Shown here piece by piece: positions 34,018-45,913 of a stretch of 64,000 bases of DNA. The stretch is from Otatea glauca. Its lineage: Eukaryota > Streptophyta > Magnoliopsida > Poales > Poaceae. The notes beneath the pieces were generated by a model that had not been told where the DNA came from, did not search any database, and worked only from the letters and a program-made list of their open reading frames with translations. Location: positions 29,919,410 to 29,983,409 of the forward strand of contig CM070726.1 of NCBI GenBank assembly GCA_036346275.1, written 5' to 3'. Position 1 is the stretch's first letter. Every line of letters begins with the position of its first letter. The translations under genes were made by a program, and so were the position numbers.

Positions 34018-35277
34018 TAAATTACCAGCAGGGGTGAGAGAGGGAGAATGGAATTGTTTTTTAGGTCTACGTTCCTGTGAGTGGTAAGAAAGTACCACTT
34101 GGTTAGTTGGACAGTGGTTTGTTTACCTAAAGATCAAGGGGGGCTTGGGAGTGTTAGAATTGAAAACAATGAATATTGCATTATTAGGTAAATGGCTGCG
34201 GAGATTAGAAAATGAGGGCCAATGGCAAGACCTTTTGAGAAAATGGTACATTGCTCACAAGACCCTTGTACAGGGGAATTCACACTTTTGGCAGGGGCTT
34301 ATGGAAGCTAAAAAATACTTTTCAGCTTGTTGTAGAAAGAAAATTGGTGATGGAAATAGGACTCTTTTCTGGGAGGACATTTAGAAGGGAGACTCTCCTT
34401 TCTCCATAAAATATGCTAGAGTGTATAATCTTACTTTTAGCAAGCACTTTACAGTTGCAAAAGTGTTTTGAGGAAGGGTGGGGCTGTATTAGGTTTAGAA
34501 GAACATTTTGGGGAGAAACATTAAATCTTTGGAATCAATTGCAAGAAGAGTGTGCTGATGTAACCCTAATAGAGGAAAGGGACAAGGCAATTTGGATGCT
34601 CAATTCCAAGGGTATCTTTTCTGTCCAGTCCTTTTATGGATCTCTAAGAGCATAGAATGTTGTTTTCCCCCCACAAACTCATTTGGAGCATCAAACTTCC
34701 TCTGAAAATTAAAGTCTTCATGTGGTTAGTACTTAAAGAGAGTATCCTAAATGAGGATAACTTTTTTAACAGAGGTGGGATAAAGGGGACAAAAACTATC
34801 TATTTTGTGGTGCTGATGAGATAATCAGTCATCTGTTCTTATCTTGTCCCCTTGCAAAATATATATAGAATGTGGTAAGCTGTACTTTTGGCTTGCTTAA
34901 TCCACCCTCACATATTCAGCAACAGTTTGGTGGCTTGCTGAATAGGTCTGGTGGTAAAAATAGAAAGCTGATATTGGTGGGCATTGCTGCCATTCTGTGG
35001 AGCATCTGGAAGCATGCATTCAGAGGAAATTGCCTGCTGAACCGATGGAACTAATCTTTGCTATTTGTCATTGGATTAATTTCTGAGTCAAAATGCAGGA
35101 GGGCGCGCAGGAGCTAGTCTGTCGGGGCGCTAGTACTCTGTGCGGTGGCCAGTGAAGTTTTTGGAGCAAGAAGAAGCTGGACATCCTGGACAAGAAGAAT
35201 TGCTGGATGATAGTGAAGAAACAAGAGGCAGGAGAAATACTCAGTTAGTAGTGAAAAAACCTTATTTGTAATAGGGA
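34018..35277 (+). pseudogene. L1-type LINE: C-terminal reverse transcriptase and zinc-binding region
   Basis: Successive plus-strand frames give 'GGLGVLELKTMNIALLGKWL' and 'LENEGQWQDLLRKWY', 'GDGNRTLFWEDI', 'AIWMLNSKGIFSVQSFYGSL', 'LFCGADEIISHLFLSCPLAKYI' (as split pieces) and 'VGIAAILWSIWK'. These match the end of a plant L1-type LINE ORF2, with the zf-RVT region (PF13966) identified by the W-to-SIK and C-x2-C...H-x-C pattern. There are at least three stops and several frame changes. The 3' tail appears to continue at 45914, after an insertion of about 10.6 kb. Confidence 0.78.
35243..35277 (+). repeat. 35-bp direct repeat, left copy (partner at 45914-45948)
   Basis: 'agttagtagtgaaaaaacc' followed by 'atttgtaataggga' occurs here and again at 45914-45948 with one mismatch over 35 bases. 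Both copies make sense as LINE 3' sequence. The repeat brackets everything between 35278 and 45913, suggesting a duplication made when foreign DNA was inserted. Confidence 0.8.
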
Positions 35278-35339
35278 CTTTAATATGGAAAAGTAAGAAT
35301 GGAAGAGAAAGAAAGAATCCATAATTTATTGTCTTCTTT

Positions 35340-35665
35340 TTTTTTTCTTATTCTATATGAATACTACATATTCTATTAATACGGCTCCTCTCTTCTTGAG
35401 AATTTATACATCCCATATCAGTGTATCGAGAGCTATCTCTCGAGCATAGGTTAAGATTCGTCCTCAATGAGAACATGAAGCACTGAATAACGCATCTTCA
35501 CATACCAAAAACTACGAGATCACCTCTTTCATTCTGGGGTGATGGAGGGATTGTACCATTCGACTCTTTTTTTCACGCTTTTCCCGGTGGTCTGAAGAAA
35601 ACATTAATCAATAGGACTTCCTTCATCCTCCCTTCCTGAAAGGAAGAACATGAAATTTTTTATAT
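35340..35665. other. Plastid-derived DNA (NUPT)
   Basis: The stretch with 'cttcttgagaatttatacat', 'agagctatctctcgagca', 'aactacgagatcacc', 'ttcattctggggtga' and 'ccctcccttcctgaaagg'-like text resembles grass chloroplast DNA of the inverted-repeat rRNA operon region; my recollection points to the trnI-GAU intron or a neighbouring spacer. Several substitutions and the lack of flanking plastid genes indicate an old, short nuclear transfer. It lies at the left edge of the DNA inserted into the LINE. Confidence 0.6.
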
Positions 35666-38072
35666 TTCTAAACATTAATTGTGTTTTGTTTATGATCTTC
35701 TGTTATCATATTTGTTATGTTTAAATTGAATTAATTTGGCTCATGGAAATAATAAATATTAGTTAAAATCCAAATCTATCTTCTAAATTTACATAATTAT
35801 ATAGATTGTTTTCTGTTACACATTGTACGACTAACATATAAAATCTTAACATGTACTCTAAATTCACTATATATAAATTACCGATACCACAAACTTGAAA
35901 TAGTTATATATAGAGAGAGAGAGGTGCTATTCTCTAGCAGCGTGTAGAATAGTATATTCTACACGTCGGCCAGTTTAAATAGTCTGACAGACCTAAATAC
36001 CCGTATTTATTACTTGCGTATGGGTGTATGGACCATTTATTACTCTCGCTGTCAAACCGACTAGTTAATACATTTTGTAGTTTGAACACGAATATTTTTT
36101 CTCTTTGTTTTAGCCATATCTATTTATTGGTAGCTCGGATTTGCAAATGGTTTGCACCAATAGTTTACTGACAACGAGAGGAATAAAATGATATAAGACT
36201 CGCTATTAAATAGTAATTTTTCTAGATGCTAACAGAATTTACTGCATGTACAATATGAAATTACTACATATACAACACAAAATTACTATATTTGCAGTAT
36301 ATTCTGCACAGATCAGTTATTCGGTAGTAAAGTCCATGAAAACCATATGTATTAGTTCTAAAAATTCTCAAACAAATTACCATAGGTAGGGAATGTGAGT
36401 TTCTATAGCCCTGTGTGACGCCCCTACTTTGCCTGACCAGACCAGAACCAGTGGAAACATCATAGAGCAGAGTGTGTCAGGATCAAGCTAAGGAAAACAA
36501 CAAATGTAGAACAGAAAATCCACCGAATAGTACTCAGGGAATTATTCTTAAAGTACATATAGTACTGTCTTAGGTCCAGCTACGGTGATTTCTACACCGT
36601 CGGCCTAATATTACAATATTATTCTAAAAGCCTCCCTCCTGATGGTGTTTTATTCCGCCAGGTCTTGGTCATCTGCTTCCCCATATTCATATCCCTCCAC
36701 AGCAACATCAGCATCATCATAATAATTCACATCATCATGAAATTCACCTTCTATCTCATCTGGGTTGGTGGACTCAGCAAGTTCTGAAAACCAACAGAGA
36801 AAGCAAGGCTGAGTACTCCAGTACTCAGCAAGCCGTGGAAAATTTATGCATGCTTATATAATTATAATTTTTCGGCTACCGAGCCGTTACCCCAGAGTAG
36901 TACTTTTCCAAAGTACCCCTTTACCCATTTGTTAGAAAGTGTCAAGTTTTAACTTTTAAATCTACTGACGGCAAAACAACGTGAGGTATTACATCCTGTG
37001 TTAGAGGAAAACCGACACGACGCACTTCCAAACCCGGAAGCTAGGAGTGATATCACATTTGACTCTGATCAAAGGTGTACTACTTTGCCCATAGCATCAC
37101 TTGGTTTATTGTCATAGTGCGCTTCCTTAGGCACACAAATAAACCAAGGAAGCAGAACGTTTGGCCAACCGTACTCTGACCTCTGCCATACTGCCTTGCC
37201 TCACCAAAGGCACGCGGGTCGAGACTCCTCCCCTGACATCTCGCCCTTGGGTGACTACCCTCACCTGGCATAGTCACCTTTCTCACCTTTGGCAGAGTCA
37301 GCTACTTGTTGGTTACTTAGTTCAGCCTGTCCTATACCGGGTCTATGATCAGCACGGTTTGTGTCGCTTTTGAAGTAAGCACCAGTTTGGTTTGTCCTTA
37401 AATGATATCCTATGTAGAGGAGCCCTGACTTTCATAGCAACCCAATCGGGGTTGTTCATACCCTGAACTCCTCCACCCACCATTTACTCCATAACCTCGC
37501 CAAGGTTATGGTTCTAACGTTAGATCTAGCTGATCAAATTAGTGTGATTTAATTTCTTTTAGAAATTAACTTTTGGGATGAATGCAAGAGTTTCAAACAA
37601 CCCAAGCCACAAAATCAGTTCACAAGACATGGTCGAAGGGAGACTTGCCTGGATAAGAGATCCCAGAGCTGTCCACAGCAGGGAGTGGCTTTAGCTGTCC
37701 TTTGTTGTTATCGAGAAGATTTCCTAATAAGAACACTAAAGTATTAATATTCATATTTTTCTTAGATTGGGTTTAATTCCCAATGTAACTTTTTCTATTG
37801 AGTGATTATGAAATAAATATTTATGTACTTGCATTTGAAGTTTGTGATGTTTTATATGTTTATCTATATATGTTTGTGAGGAAATTGGGTCATAATTTAT
37901 TTTTGAGGAAAGAGAAGAACAAGAAATAATTTGGATTTATTTTCTATAGCTTTTCTTTATCTATTTTCTTATTCTTATATATTGGCTTAGGGAAAACATA
38001 TGTTATTTTATTTTATGACTTCATTTTCTCAATTATACATGTATTTATTTATCTACTTCTCTATTTATTATT

Positions 38073-38076
<4 letters not shown>

Positions 38077-38145
<69 letters not shown>
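38077..38145. repeat. (AT)n microsatellite
   Basis: About 34 uninterrupted AT dinucleotides followed by TTATT repeats. Translation gives a run of Ile-Tyr that is not a gene. Confidence 0.98.
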
Positions 38146-38148
<3 letters not shown>

Positions 38149-39110
38149 TATTTATTTATGTATTATTATTATTATTGGCTTTGGCAGACAGCTCAACACT
38201 ACTCATTAAAACACTCAAATTTAAGCATAAACCTAAACCTAAATCTACTACTCCTCACCCTCTCTCTCCTCTCACCTCACCCGACCGCTGCACTCCCCTC
38301 CTCTTCCTCCCTTTCTCGAGCGTGCCCCTCCCATCTCCCGAGTGTCGCCGACCTCTGGCCCCTTGCGGCACTGGCGGCCGTCGGTTCTCCCAGCATCCCC
38401 CCTCTTTTCCTCTTCCCCAATTCTTGCCTCTATCGCCCCGAGCGCCGCCCCTCTATCCCCGCCACCGCCACCTCACTCTTGTGCCTCCGAACGCCGCTCT
38501 TCGCCCTGCGCGCCGCCGCCGCATCACTTCCTCCACGCGAGGGCACACCCGAGCGCCGCCTTCTTGGCTCCTTCCCCTTTTTTCGCCTAGCCCTCGGCCC
38601 CCATGGCCCCGAGCACTGCCTCCCTCACTCTCATGCCCCCGAGATCACTCTCTCGCCGCGGGTGTCGCCACCGACCGCCATCTTCTACCCGAGGGCCGCC
38701 TGGATCTGGATTTACCCGCAAGCTAGGTGATCCCCCTCCGAACTCTGGCTAACTCTCCTCTTCTTCCCCTTCCCCACTCACCCATTTTCTAATTCTTGCA
38801 CAAGTGGAGCGGCACCACTACCCCTGGGCTCACTGCCACGACGGTTTCCTCGCCGGTGATGGGGCCCAACCGGTGAACCCCCACTCCTCTTCCTCGCACC
38901 GATATCAGCCTCATCCTCCCTCAGCAACGGCTAGGGTTCACCCCGCCGCATGCCTTCTATAAGCTAAGAGTTTTCCTCTTTTACTACATGTGCCCTTAAT
39001 ATTCTTTGTGCAAAAGCTCTAGGTTTTGAATTCATAGATGCTAGCTTCTGTACTAAATCTGTTGAGCTACTGAGAAACACTAGAGCATAATGAACATTTG
39101 TGTTGAGACT

Positions 39111-40949
39111 TGAAGGACCATGTGGAGGTCTACCCAGATTTGTGATGAGTATTTGACTTATATTTGAGCTTGGGTTGCTCTTGTTTGAGTTTGATTTGAA
39201 ATGAATTTTCAAATAGAAGCAATTTGAGGTCTTCTCTGTTTTCCCGATGCTACCGGGCGAGTGGTAGCACCGGCTCGAGGAGCGGTGTGAAAATTCTAGA
39301 GAGGGGTGTTTTCTGGTTTTGCGTTGTGCGGTGCTACCGGCCTGAGAGCGGTAGCATCGGTCCACCATGGGCGGTGCTACCGGCCTGAGGGCGGTAGCAC
39401 CGGCCAGAACAAACAAAGATGAATTTCAAAGTGTGGACTTTGATAGATTTCTTGTATATCTTTGTGGGCATTGCTATGTGAGGAGTTTCCTTGTTTTTTA
39501 TGGTTGCAGGTCGATGATGCTAGATCATGGTGAGGCGAATGGTGATCGGGACTAGACGAGGAGCATCAGAGGTCCAGACGGTCAGTGATCGCCGAAAGAT
39601 GATCAAAGACGGAGTCGTGGCAAGCCGTGAAGACAAGGAACGGATGAGATACTAGCTAGGCGTTGCATGGATCAATGAGGACCATTGGATCTTGGTCTAG
39701 TTGATAGGTTAACGGGTCTAGTTAGTGTGCTTTGAGAACCGTGCAGGAAAACCCATGTGTGTGGTGGGTTTTGGGTTAGCCCTTCTATGGCTGGTTGAGT
39801 GGGTTAATCCTAGCCCTTGATGGATGCTCTAGGGTTTATAGGCTCATCCAAGGGTGGTAGGTGGCCCAAGAGTTGTATAAATAGGGGTGGAGGGTAGCCT
39901 TCCCCCCTTGAAGGTTTGAGTTGCTCCTTTGAGCTTTGCCCACATCAAGTGAGGCTTTGTAAACCTTCTATATAGAAAATACAAAAAAATTCTTTACCTT
40001 ATTTTGAATTTAAATTGTGCATTTACATTATGTCTTTACTTTACGCAATTTAAATTCAGTATTTACTTTCCCGCATTTACATTCTCGCAATTTACTTTCC
40101 CGCAATTTGGATTTGCCTCCCCTCCTTCTAAATGCTGTTGTTCTAAGATTTCTTGAGGGTGTTTATATGGTTTTACACTTCTCTTGCACCCTAGGATAGA
40201 CTAAAGGTCAAGTTTTCTATCAAGTTGTCATTTTGTCTAGAACTTGTTCTTCGCGCAATAGTCAATCTTTGATTTTTAGAAAAATCTAGAAAAATCCTTT
40301 TTGAGTGATTCTTATTGGATAAGGTGCGTGACTCATATATCCATCTCTAGAAAACTTTGTGAGTCCACTGGTTGCACCGGTTGAGCGCTTTGAAGTGAAA
40401 ACCGAGCCTCAAACTTTCTAGTCGAAGTTCCTGACTGTCTGTAATACTTGATTTTTATGTCTATTATACAAAGCTTTTTAACGTGATTTTTGGTGAACTA
40501 TTTCATAACTCAACTGCTCACAAGAAAAAAATTCCCAAAAATTTTAGAGCAACATAAACTCACCAACCACCTGCTCCAATTGAGGACAATTCTTGGAAAA
40601 TCTGTTTTTTACTTTTCTGAAAAAAAGACTTTGTTGATTTTAGCTTTATCTCTTTTAGAAAAGAAGTCTTTGAATTGATTCCTTTTTGTTTGAACACTTG
40701 ACAACCAGGATTGTGATTAAAACATTCCTAACATGGTTCATGGTTCTCAACCATGTAAGCTAGGGGTACACATAGTTGTCTAGTTGTTCGGGTTTTGGAG
40801 GGTGTGCGAATCTGAGAAGCACCAGTTTGAACGAAAATCTTTGAGTGTTTCAGATTTTTATTGCGAGATTGTTTGGAGTACTTTGAGTGGAGGAAAATTT
40901 TATTTGGGATCATTTACCCCACCCCCCTTATCGCCATTTCGATCTTTCA
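39111..40949 (+). mobile_element. Copia-type solo LTR (1,839 bp) with target duplication AGACT
   Basis: This starts 'tgaaggaccatgtggagg' and ends 'tcgccatttcgatctttca', preceded by 'accccaccccccttat'. AGACT is present immediately before (39106-39110) and after (40950-40954). It is nested inside LTR copy D. Its length, C-rich end and internal short-palindrome array parallel the solo LTR at 27550-29376, although the sequences are clearly different families. Confidence 0.85.
39246..39405. repeat. Three GGTGCTACCG/CGGTAGCACC palindromes in the copia-type solo LTR
   Basis: Palindromes near 39247, 39329 and 39370 each pair 'ggtgctaccg' with 'cggtagcacc' across a short 'gcctgag' type loop. They lie early in the LTR, before the likely promoter region, as in the other two copia-type LTRs of this window. 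Confidence 0.8.
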
Positions 40950-42696
40950 AGACTGAGAGAAGAAAAGATGCATTGCTGAATTTTTGTGTGAATAAGCATG
41001 TTTGTGATAGATGTTATTGTGCTTTAATCCACCACGCCTTTTAGATTTACTCAACTCAATTGATGAATGTTTATATATATTCTATTCTACTTGTTCTGGT
41101 TAACCAAAAGAAAATGCATGCGATTGTGTGTGTAAGCTAAAATGTCAGTAAGCAATAAGGGTACCTATGCTATGGAATGTGCTAGATAAAAATGAGTTGG
41201 AGGTGTTTAGTGTCAGGTTTTGTATGCTGGTACTCTTTTATGTGATGCGTGGATATTGCCAATTGAATTACCTATCTTGTTTAGTTATCATCAGTAAAGG
41301 AGCTTTAGTGATTAATATGCTGTTATGGGTTAGAAGTGTATGAATATGATTGTATATGTATATTTGTTTGTTTCTCGATCTGTTGGCAAGCTATCATGTA
41401 GTTTGAAATCTGGTGATGATTGCTGGAGCTTGCGTAGTGTTAATTTGGAATCATATAAGCATGTTGCCTTATGGAAAATTCTTGTTGTTTCAAGAGATGT
41501 GACATAGCAACTCCATGCTTTGATTCACGCGTATTGTACTGCTGCCTAAACCATGCTTGTAAGAATTTGTTCCCTGTCGATTAAACTTATATGCTTAATT
41601 GATTTGTGTGAAAGGGGGATGGTGCCTACTGAAATACTTACTTCTGCTTGATTACCATTTGCCACATTATTACTAATTAGTATTGTTGTTCAGTTAGACC
41701 TATGCTTTTTAAACCAGCACAACAACTTGCATTTACTTCGCTTAGATCAACTGAAAAAAAAGAGGAAAGAGTAAATGTTAGGCACCTGGTTGCAGGAGAA
41801 GAGGAATGAGGTGTTGACTAGGAAATATGGGGACAAGTAGCTGTCGACTGCTCTTTACTCCCTAGCCTACTTCCTCTTCTTTTGACAGAGAGGAACAAAC
41901 GACAGCTGCTATACTGGTGAGTGGAAGTAGGTGTGAGTAGTAAAGTCTTCTAGTGTAATATTTTGGACATGTATTTATACTGCTTACTTTCCCTCTTCAA
42001 TAGGCTAAAACTAGACATAGTGCAAAGAAACCATGGGCTGGATGGCTAGGTGTGCAGCATGCAAAGTTTGGCCTGCCACTTGTCCAACCGATTGGACAAG
42101 AGATCTCTAGCCTTGAGCTGGAGGAATGGGTAGTGGAGTGCTGGCAGCCAGCTGTGATGATGGGCAGAGAGAGAAGGGATGTAGTGGTTGGCTGGCTAGG
42201 TAGGTTCAGCTCAACAAGAAGAGATTTTTGTTTTGTTTTCGTGATCTGTAAATTGTTTGCTTGAATCCGCGAATAGATTGATTGTAATACTTATGTTGCT
42301 GTTAAGATGTGAGAACAGAAGATGCTTAAGTGGCAGGAACTGAAGTCTGAGTTGTAAGTCTTTAATGTAATGAGACTGGTTTGGGTATATATATATACAT
42401 TTTCTTACTTTTGACTTGGTATTGCAACGAACGACTTGCACTAATGGCTATCTAATATACTTCTGAAGTGAAGATGAGACATATTTGAGTGGACGTGCAT
42501 GAGGTCAGTTGTAGTGTTGAAATGGTACAAAGACTTTTGAAGGAATCATATTGAGTACTGCCGATCAACCTTTATCCTGAGACGTTGAATTGATGAGCAA
42601 TCACAAACTAATTTATTCGGTTAAGAACGAACAGGAGAAAAGTTTAAAATGGAGGAACAAGATTCTAGGAGAGAGGATTTTGGGTAGGATTTCACA

Positions 42697-44720
42697 CCTT
42701 GTAAAATTTGAATACCATACTCAGTAGAAATTGACAGATATGAAATTGACAAGTGATGAATAGTAAATTTGTTATTTTTATATCTTTCAAATATGATTGA
42801 GTTTGGTATTCAAATTTTATAGGGTTATAGAAGCTCACATCCTCTAACTAAAGTAATTTTTTCAGAATTTTTTAGAATATATACGTATATTTTTTTGGAT
42901 TTGTACTGTCAAATAGCTAAAAAACTATATGTAAATGTTCTGAAAAATTCTCAAAACATTACCATATGTAGGAGTTGTCAGGTTCTATAGTCCTGTAAAA
43001 TTTGAATATCAAACTTAATAGCATTTGAAAGATATGAAATTGACTAGCGCTAATAAGTTTGTCAATTTCATATCTTTCAAATGCGATTGAGTTTGGATTT
43101 CCAATTTTACAAAGATGTAAAAACTAACATTCCCTACATGTGGTAATTTTTTTTAAAAAATTTAAAACTTTTACATATAGTTTTCACAGATTTTACTGCT
43201 GAATAACTGATATGTGCTGTAAAATGTAGTAATATGAAGTTCGGCTAAAGAAATGAATCAGCAAATAATAGTAAAACATAACATATTACATGGGTAAATA
43301 GTAGTAATATGCCTTCTACTATTTTATATACTAACTTTACTACCTTGTTCACTCCATCTTACTATAAAGAACTAATGAAGCTATTACTGCATCCAACCGT
43401 GGCCAACCAATTAATAAATACGTTCTCTAGTTTGTACATAAATATGATTTTCTTTGTTTAGCAATAACTTTTTATTCACAGCTTTGATTCACGAACGAAT
43501 TTCACCGATAGATTACTGACGGTGAGAGGAACAGTACAATATAAGTTTTAGTAATAAACTTTGCATAAATTAAATTTTACTGCTAAATAAACATCAATTT
43601 ACAGTTTATTAGCGAGACTTATGTTATTTTGTTCCTCTCGTCGTGATTAATCTACTGGTGAAAACCGTTCATAAATCGGAGCTATAAATAAAAAGCTATG
43701 GCTAAAATAAAGAACGAACAGATACATGTACAAACTACAAAACACATTTTTTTAGTGGTTCGACTTCTTTACTGCTTTATGATGATAACGTATGTTATAT
43801 TCTTACTACCGTTTACTGAACGATGTGTTATATTTTACTGACGTTTACTGATTCATTTCTTTAGCCAAACTGCATATTACTACATTTTACTGTACAGATC
43901 AGTTATTTGGTTGTAAAGTCCATAGAAAATATATGTACAAGTTTTTAAAAATTCTTAAAAAAATACTATAGGCAAGGAATGTGAGTTTTTACATCTCTGT
44001 GAAATTTGAATACAAAACTCAGTCGCATTTAAAAGCTATGAAATTGACAAGTCAATTTCATATCTTTCAAATACCACTGACTTTGGTATTCAAATTCTAC
44101 ACGAGTGTAAAACCTGATATCTCCTACCTATGTTAATTTTTTAAGAATTTTTTAGAATATTTACATATAATTTTTTAGTTATTTGACAGTACAAATCCGG
44201 GAAATATATATATATATAAGTTCTGAAAAATTCACAAACAATTACCATAGGTAGTAGATGTGATCTTCTATAGTTCTGTAAAATTTGAATACCAAACTCA
44301 GTCGCATTTGAAAAATATGAAAATAACAAATTTACTATTCATCACTAATTAGCACTTGTCAATTTCATATATTTAAAATGCTATTGAGTTTGGTATTCAA
44401 ATTTTACAGGACTATAGAAACTCATATTCCCAACCTATGGTAATTTTTTGAGAATTTTTGAGAACTTGTACATATAGTTTTCATGGACTTTACTGTCGAA
44501 TAACTGATTTGTGCAAAATTGCTACGGATGTAGTAATTTCGTGTTGTATATATAGTAATTTCATGTTGTATATGTAGTAATTTCTATTACAACATATAAA
44601 AATCACACGTATAAGTTTTCAAAAATTCTCAAAAAATTACCATAAGTAGAGGAGGGTGGATTCTACTTCCCTGTAAAATTTCAAGATCAAAATCATTCTC
44701 ATTTGAAAGATATGGCTAAA
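42697..44720. repeat. Cluster of large palindromes
   Basis: A module built around 'ccctgtaaaatttgaatacc' and 'aaagatatgaaattgaca' is repeated in head-to-head pairs, giving palindromes centred near 42770, 43055, 43570, 44049 and 44350 and a half copy at 44600-44710. At 44049 'atgaaattgac' and 'gtcaatttcat' face each other across two bases. The one near 43570 is a different, roughly 350-bp palindrome ('gaggaacagtacaata' against 'tattttgttcctctcg'). The half module left of LTR copy D (36330-36413) belongs to the same series. Confidence 0.8.
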
Positions 44721-45030
44721 TAAATAGAAACAAGATTCATATACAAAATTATAGGAACATATTTTCTAGTTGCTCTGGCTATGTATGTGGAATGGTTTAC
44801 TATCGATCTGAGTTCACACTCAACGTCTGGTCGTAAAAAGTTTACATGCTGTGCCGCTTTAATTACTGGGCCAAGTGTATTTTTTTTGGGTTGTATGCGA
44901 ACGACTGTTGTTGCGTCACGTGTGTAGAATAGACATCATTGCGCGATGCTTACGAGCAGCGTGTAGAATAACTAGGTCTACGTGCTGGCGTAGAATAGTG
45001 CCACTATATATATATATATATAGAGAGAGA

Positions 45031-45404
45031 AAAATGATTCCATACTCCTGGGTGTACGTACTCCCACCTCCAGTATACCGTTTAAATGATGTTGTTATAC
45101 CTCTTTATCTTTTTGAGTATACTCTAATAATACTTATAAGATACTCCAAAGTGAGTTCTACGAAAAATTTCATGAAAGTCCACCCTTTATAGCATAATTT
45201 GTTTATATATTCTTTTTAGATATGGAAAAAGGCATGTAGCAAAAAATAAAGGGATCTCATGAAATTTTTCAATCATGTCGCATTAGAGTATCTTATAATC
45301 ATTATTGGAGTATACCGAAAGTGATAAAAGAGCATAAAACGTTCATTTAAGTGGTATATTAGAGGTGAGAGTATGTACTCCCAGGAGTACAGAAAAGGTT
45401 TCCT
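45031..45404. mobile_element. MITE 1 with TIR 'catactcctggg...gtactcccacctc'
   Basis: The left end 'ccatactcctgggtgtacgtactcccacct' (shown in parts: 'ccatactcctggg', 'gtactcccacct') is the complement of the right end 'aggtgagagtatgtactcccaggagt' (parts: 'aggtgagagtatgtac', 'ccaggagtac'). Both sides abut TA repeats, which may hide a TA target duplication. It is short, non-coding and AT-rich. Confidence 0.7.
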
Positions 45405-45420
45405 ATATATATATATATAT

Positions 45421-45795
45421 GAAGCCTCTTTTCTACTCCCGGGAGTAATTAATCCCTATGTTGTATCTCACAACGTAGGGAGTATCTCGCGCAACGAAGG
45501 GTGTGTAGGTGTAGTATACGAGCATATAAGATTAGCTATGTAGTATTTACATTTTTCCAAAGGTGGTATGTATAATTTTTTTGGACATACTCCTTTTTAT
45601 GTCCATACATAAAGGTATTTGTAAAATAAGCTAAAAACTATGTACTCACTTGTAATTTTTTCATATGGTTCACATTGGAATATTTTATAATTAATATATG
45701 AGTATACCCAATGTGATAAAAGAGTATTTCAAATTCGTTTAAGTAGTATTTTAGAGGTGGGAGTAACTATACACGAGAGTAAAAGATATTTTTCC
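45421..45795. mobile_element. MITE 2, related to MITE 1
   Basis: The ends 'ctcttttctactcccgggagta' (left, in parts 'ctcttttctactccc') and 'gaggtgggagtaactat...gagtaaaaga' (right) resemble those of MITE 1, and internal words such as 'gtataccaatgtgataaaagag' are shared in diverged form. It is again flanked by TA tracts. Two related elements side by side suggest insertion of one beside the other at a TA-rich target. Confidence 0.6.
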
Positions 45796-45913
45796 TATAT
45801 ATATTATAGTAAACCGCGATGTGTAGTATACCTTTCATGACAGTCCACTATAGCCACAATAGTTTTTTCATATCTTCCACTGTGACGGACCGCATACCAC
45901 GATTTAAATCCTT

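Larger units (their letters stand above)
36414..42696 (+). mobile_element. Solo long LTR, copy D (about 4.4 kb, interrupted by a copia-type solo LTR)
   Basis: This begins 'tgtgacgcccctac' and ends 'gggtaggatttcaca'. It is flanked by CCCTG (36409-36413) and CCTTG (42697-42701), a five-base duplication with one later change. Removing the nested 1,844 bp leaves about 4.4 kb. It has the grass LTR palindrome 'gagtactccagtactcagcaag' near 36815, a TA microsatellite at 38077-38145, and a C-rich, Ser/Pro-coding middle (38230-38950) that yields large chance ORFs. No primer-binding site or internal genes follow. It is inserted in the palindrome-rich element. Confidence 0.7.
35905..45022. mobile_element. 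Palindrome-rich composite element with inverted ends
   Basis: The left end (35905-36000) reads '(TA)n-gagagagaggtgctattct' and 'cagcgtgtagaatag'. The right end (44960-45022) carries the complementary order, 'cagcgtgtagaata...gtagaatagtgccac(TA)n'. Inside, 36230-36413 is repeated in reverse at 44400-44600 ('ccataggtagggaatgtgag', 'cagatcagttattcggtagt'). The centre is interrupted by solo LTR copy D (36414-42696). No transposase was found. It looks like a non-autonomous element with long inverted arms, or several related foldback elements nested in each other. The exact ends in the TA tracts are uncertain. Confidence 0.6.

Noticed and set aside
38000..38209. Ile-Tyr repeat proteins at 38000 and 46036-46510
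   Set aside because: Translation of TA microsatellites.
38158..38730. Two overlapping frames of 183 and 190 codons
   Set aside because: Low-complexity Ser/Pro/Leu-rich translation of the C-rich part of solo LTR copy D; both frames open for compositional reasons.
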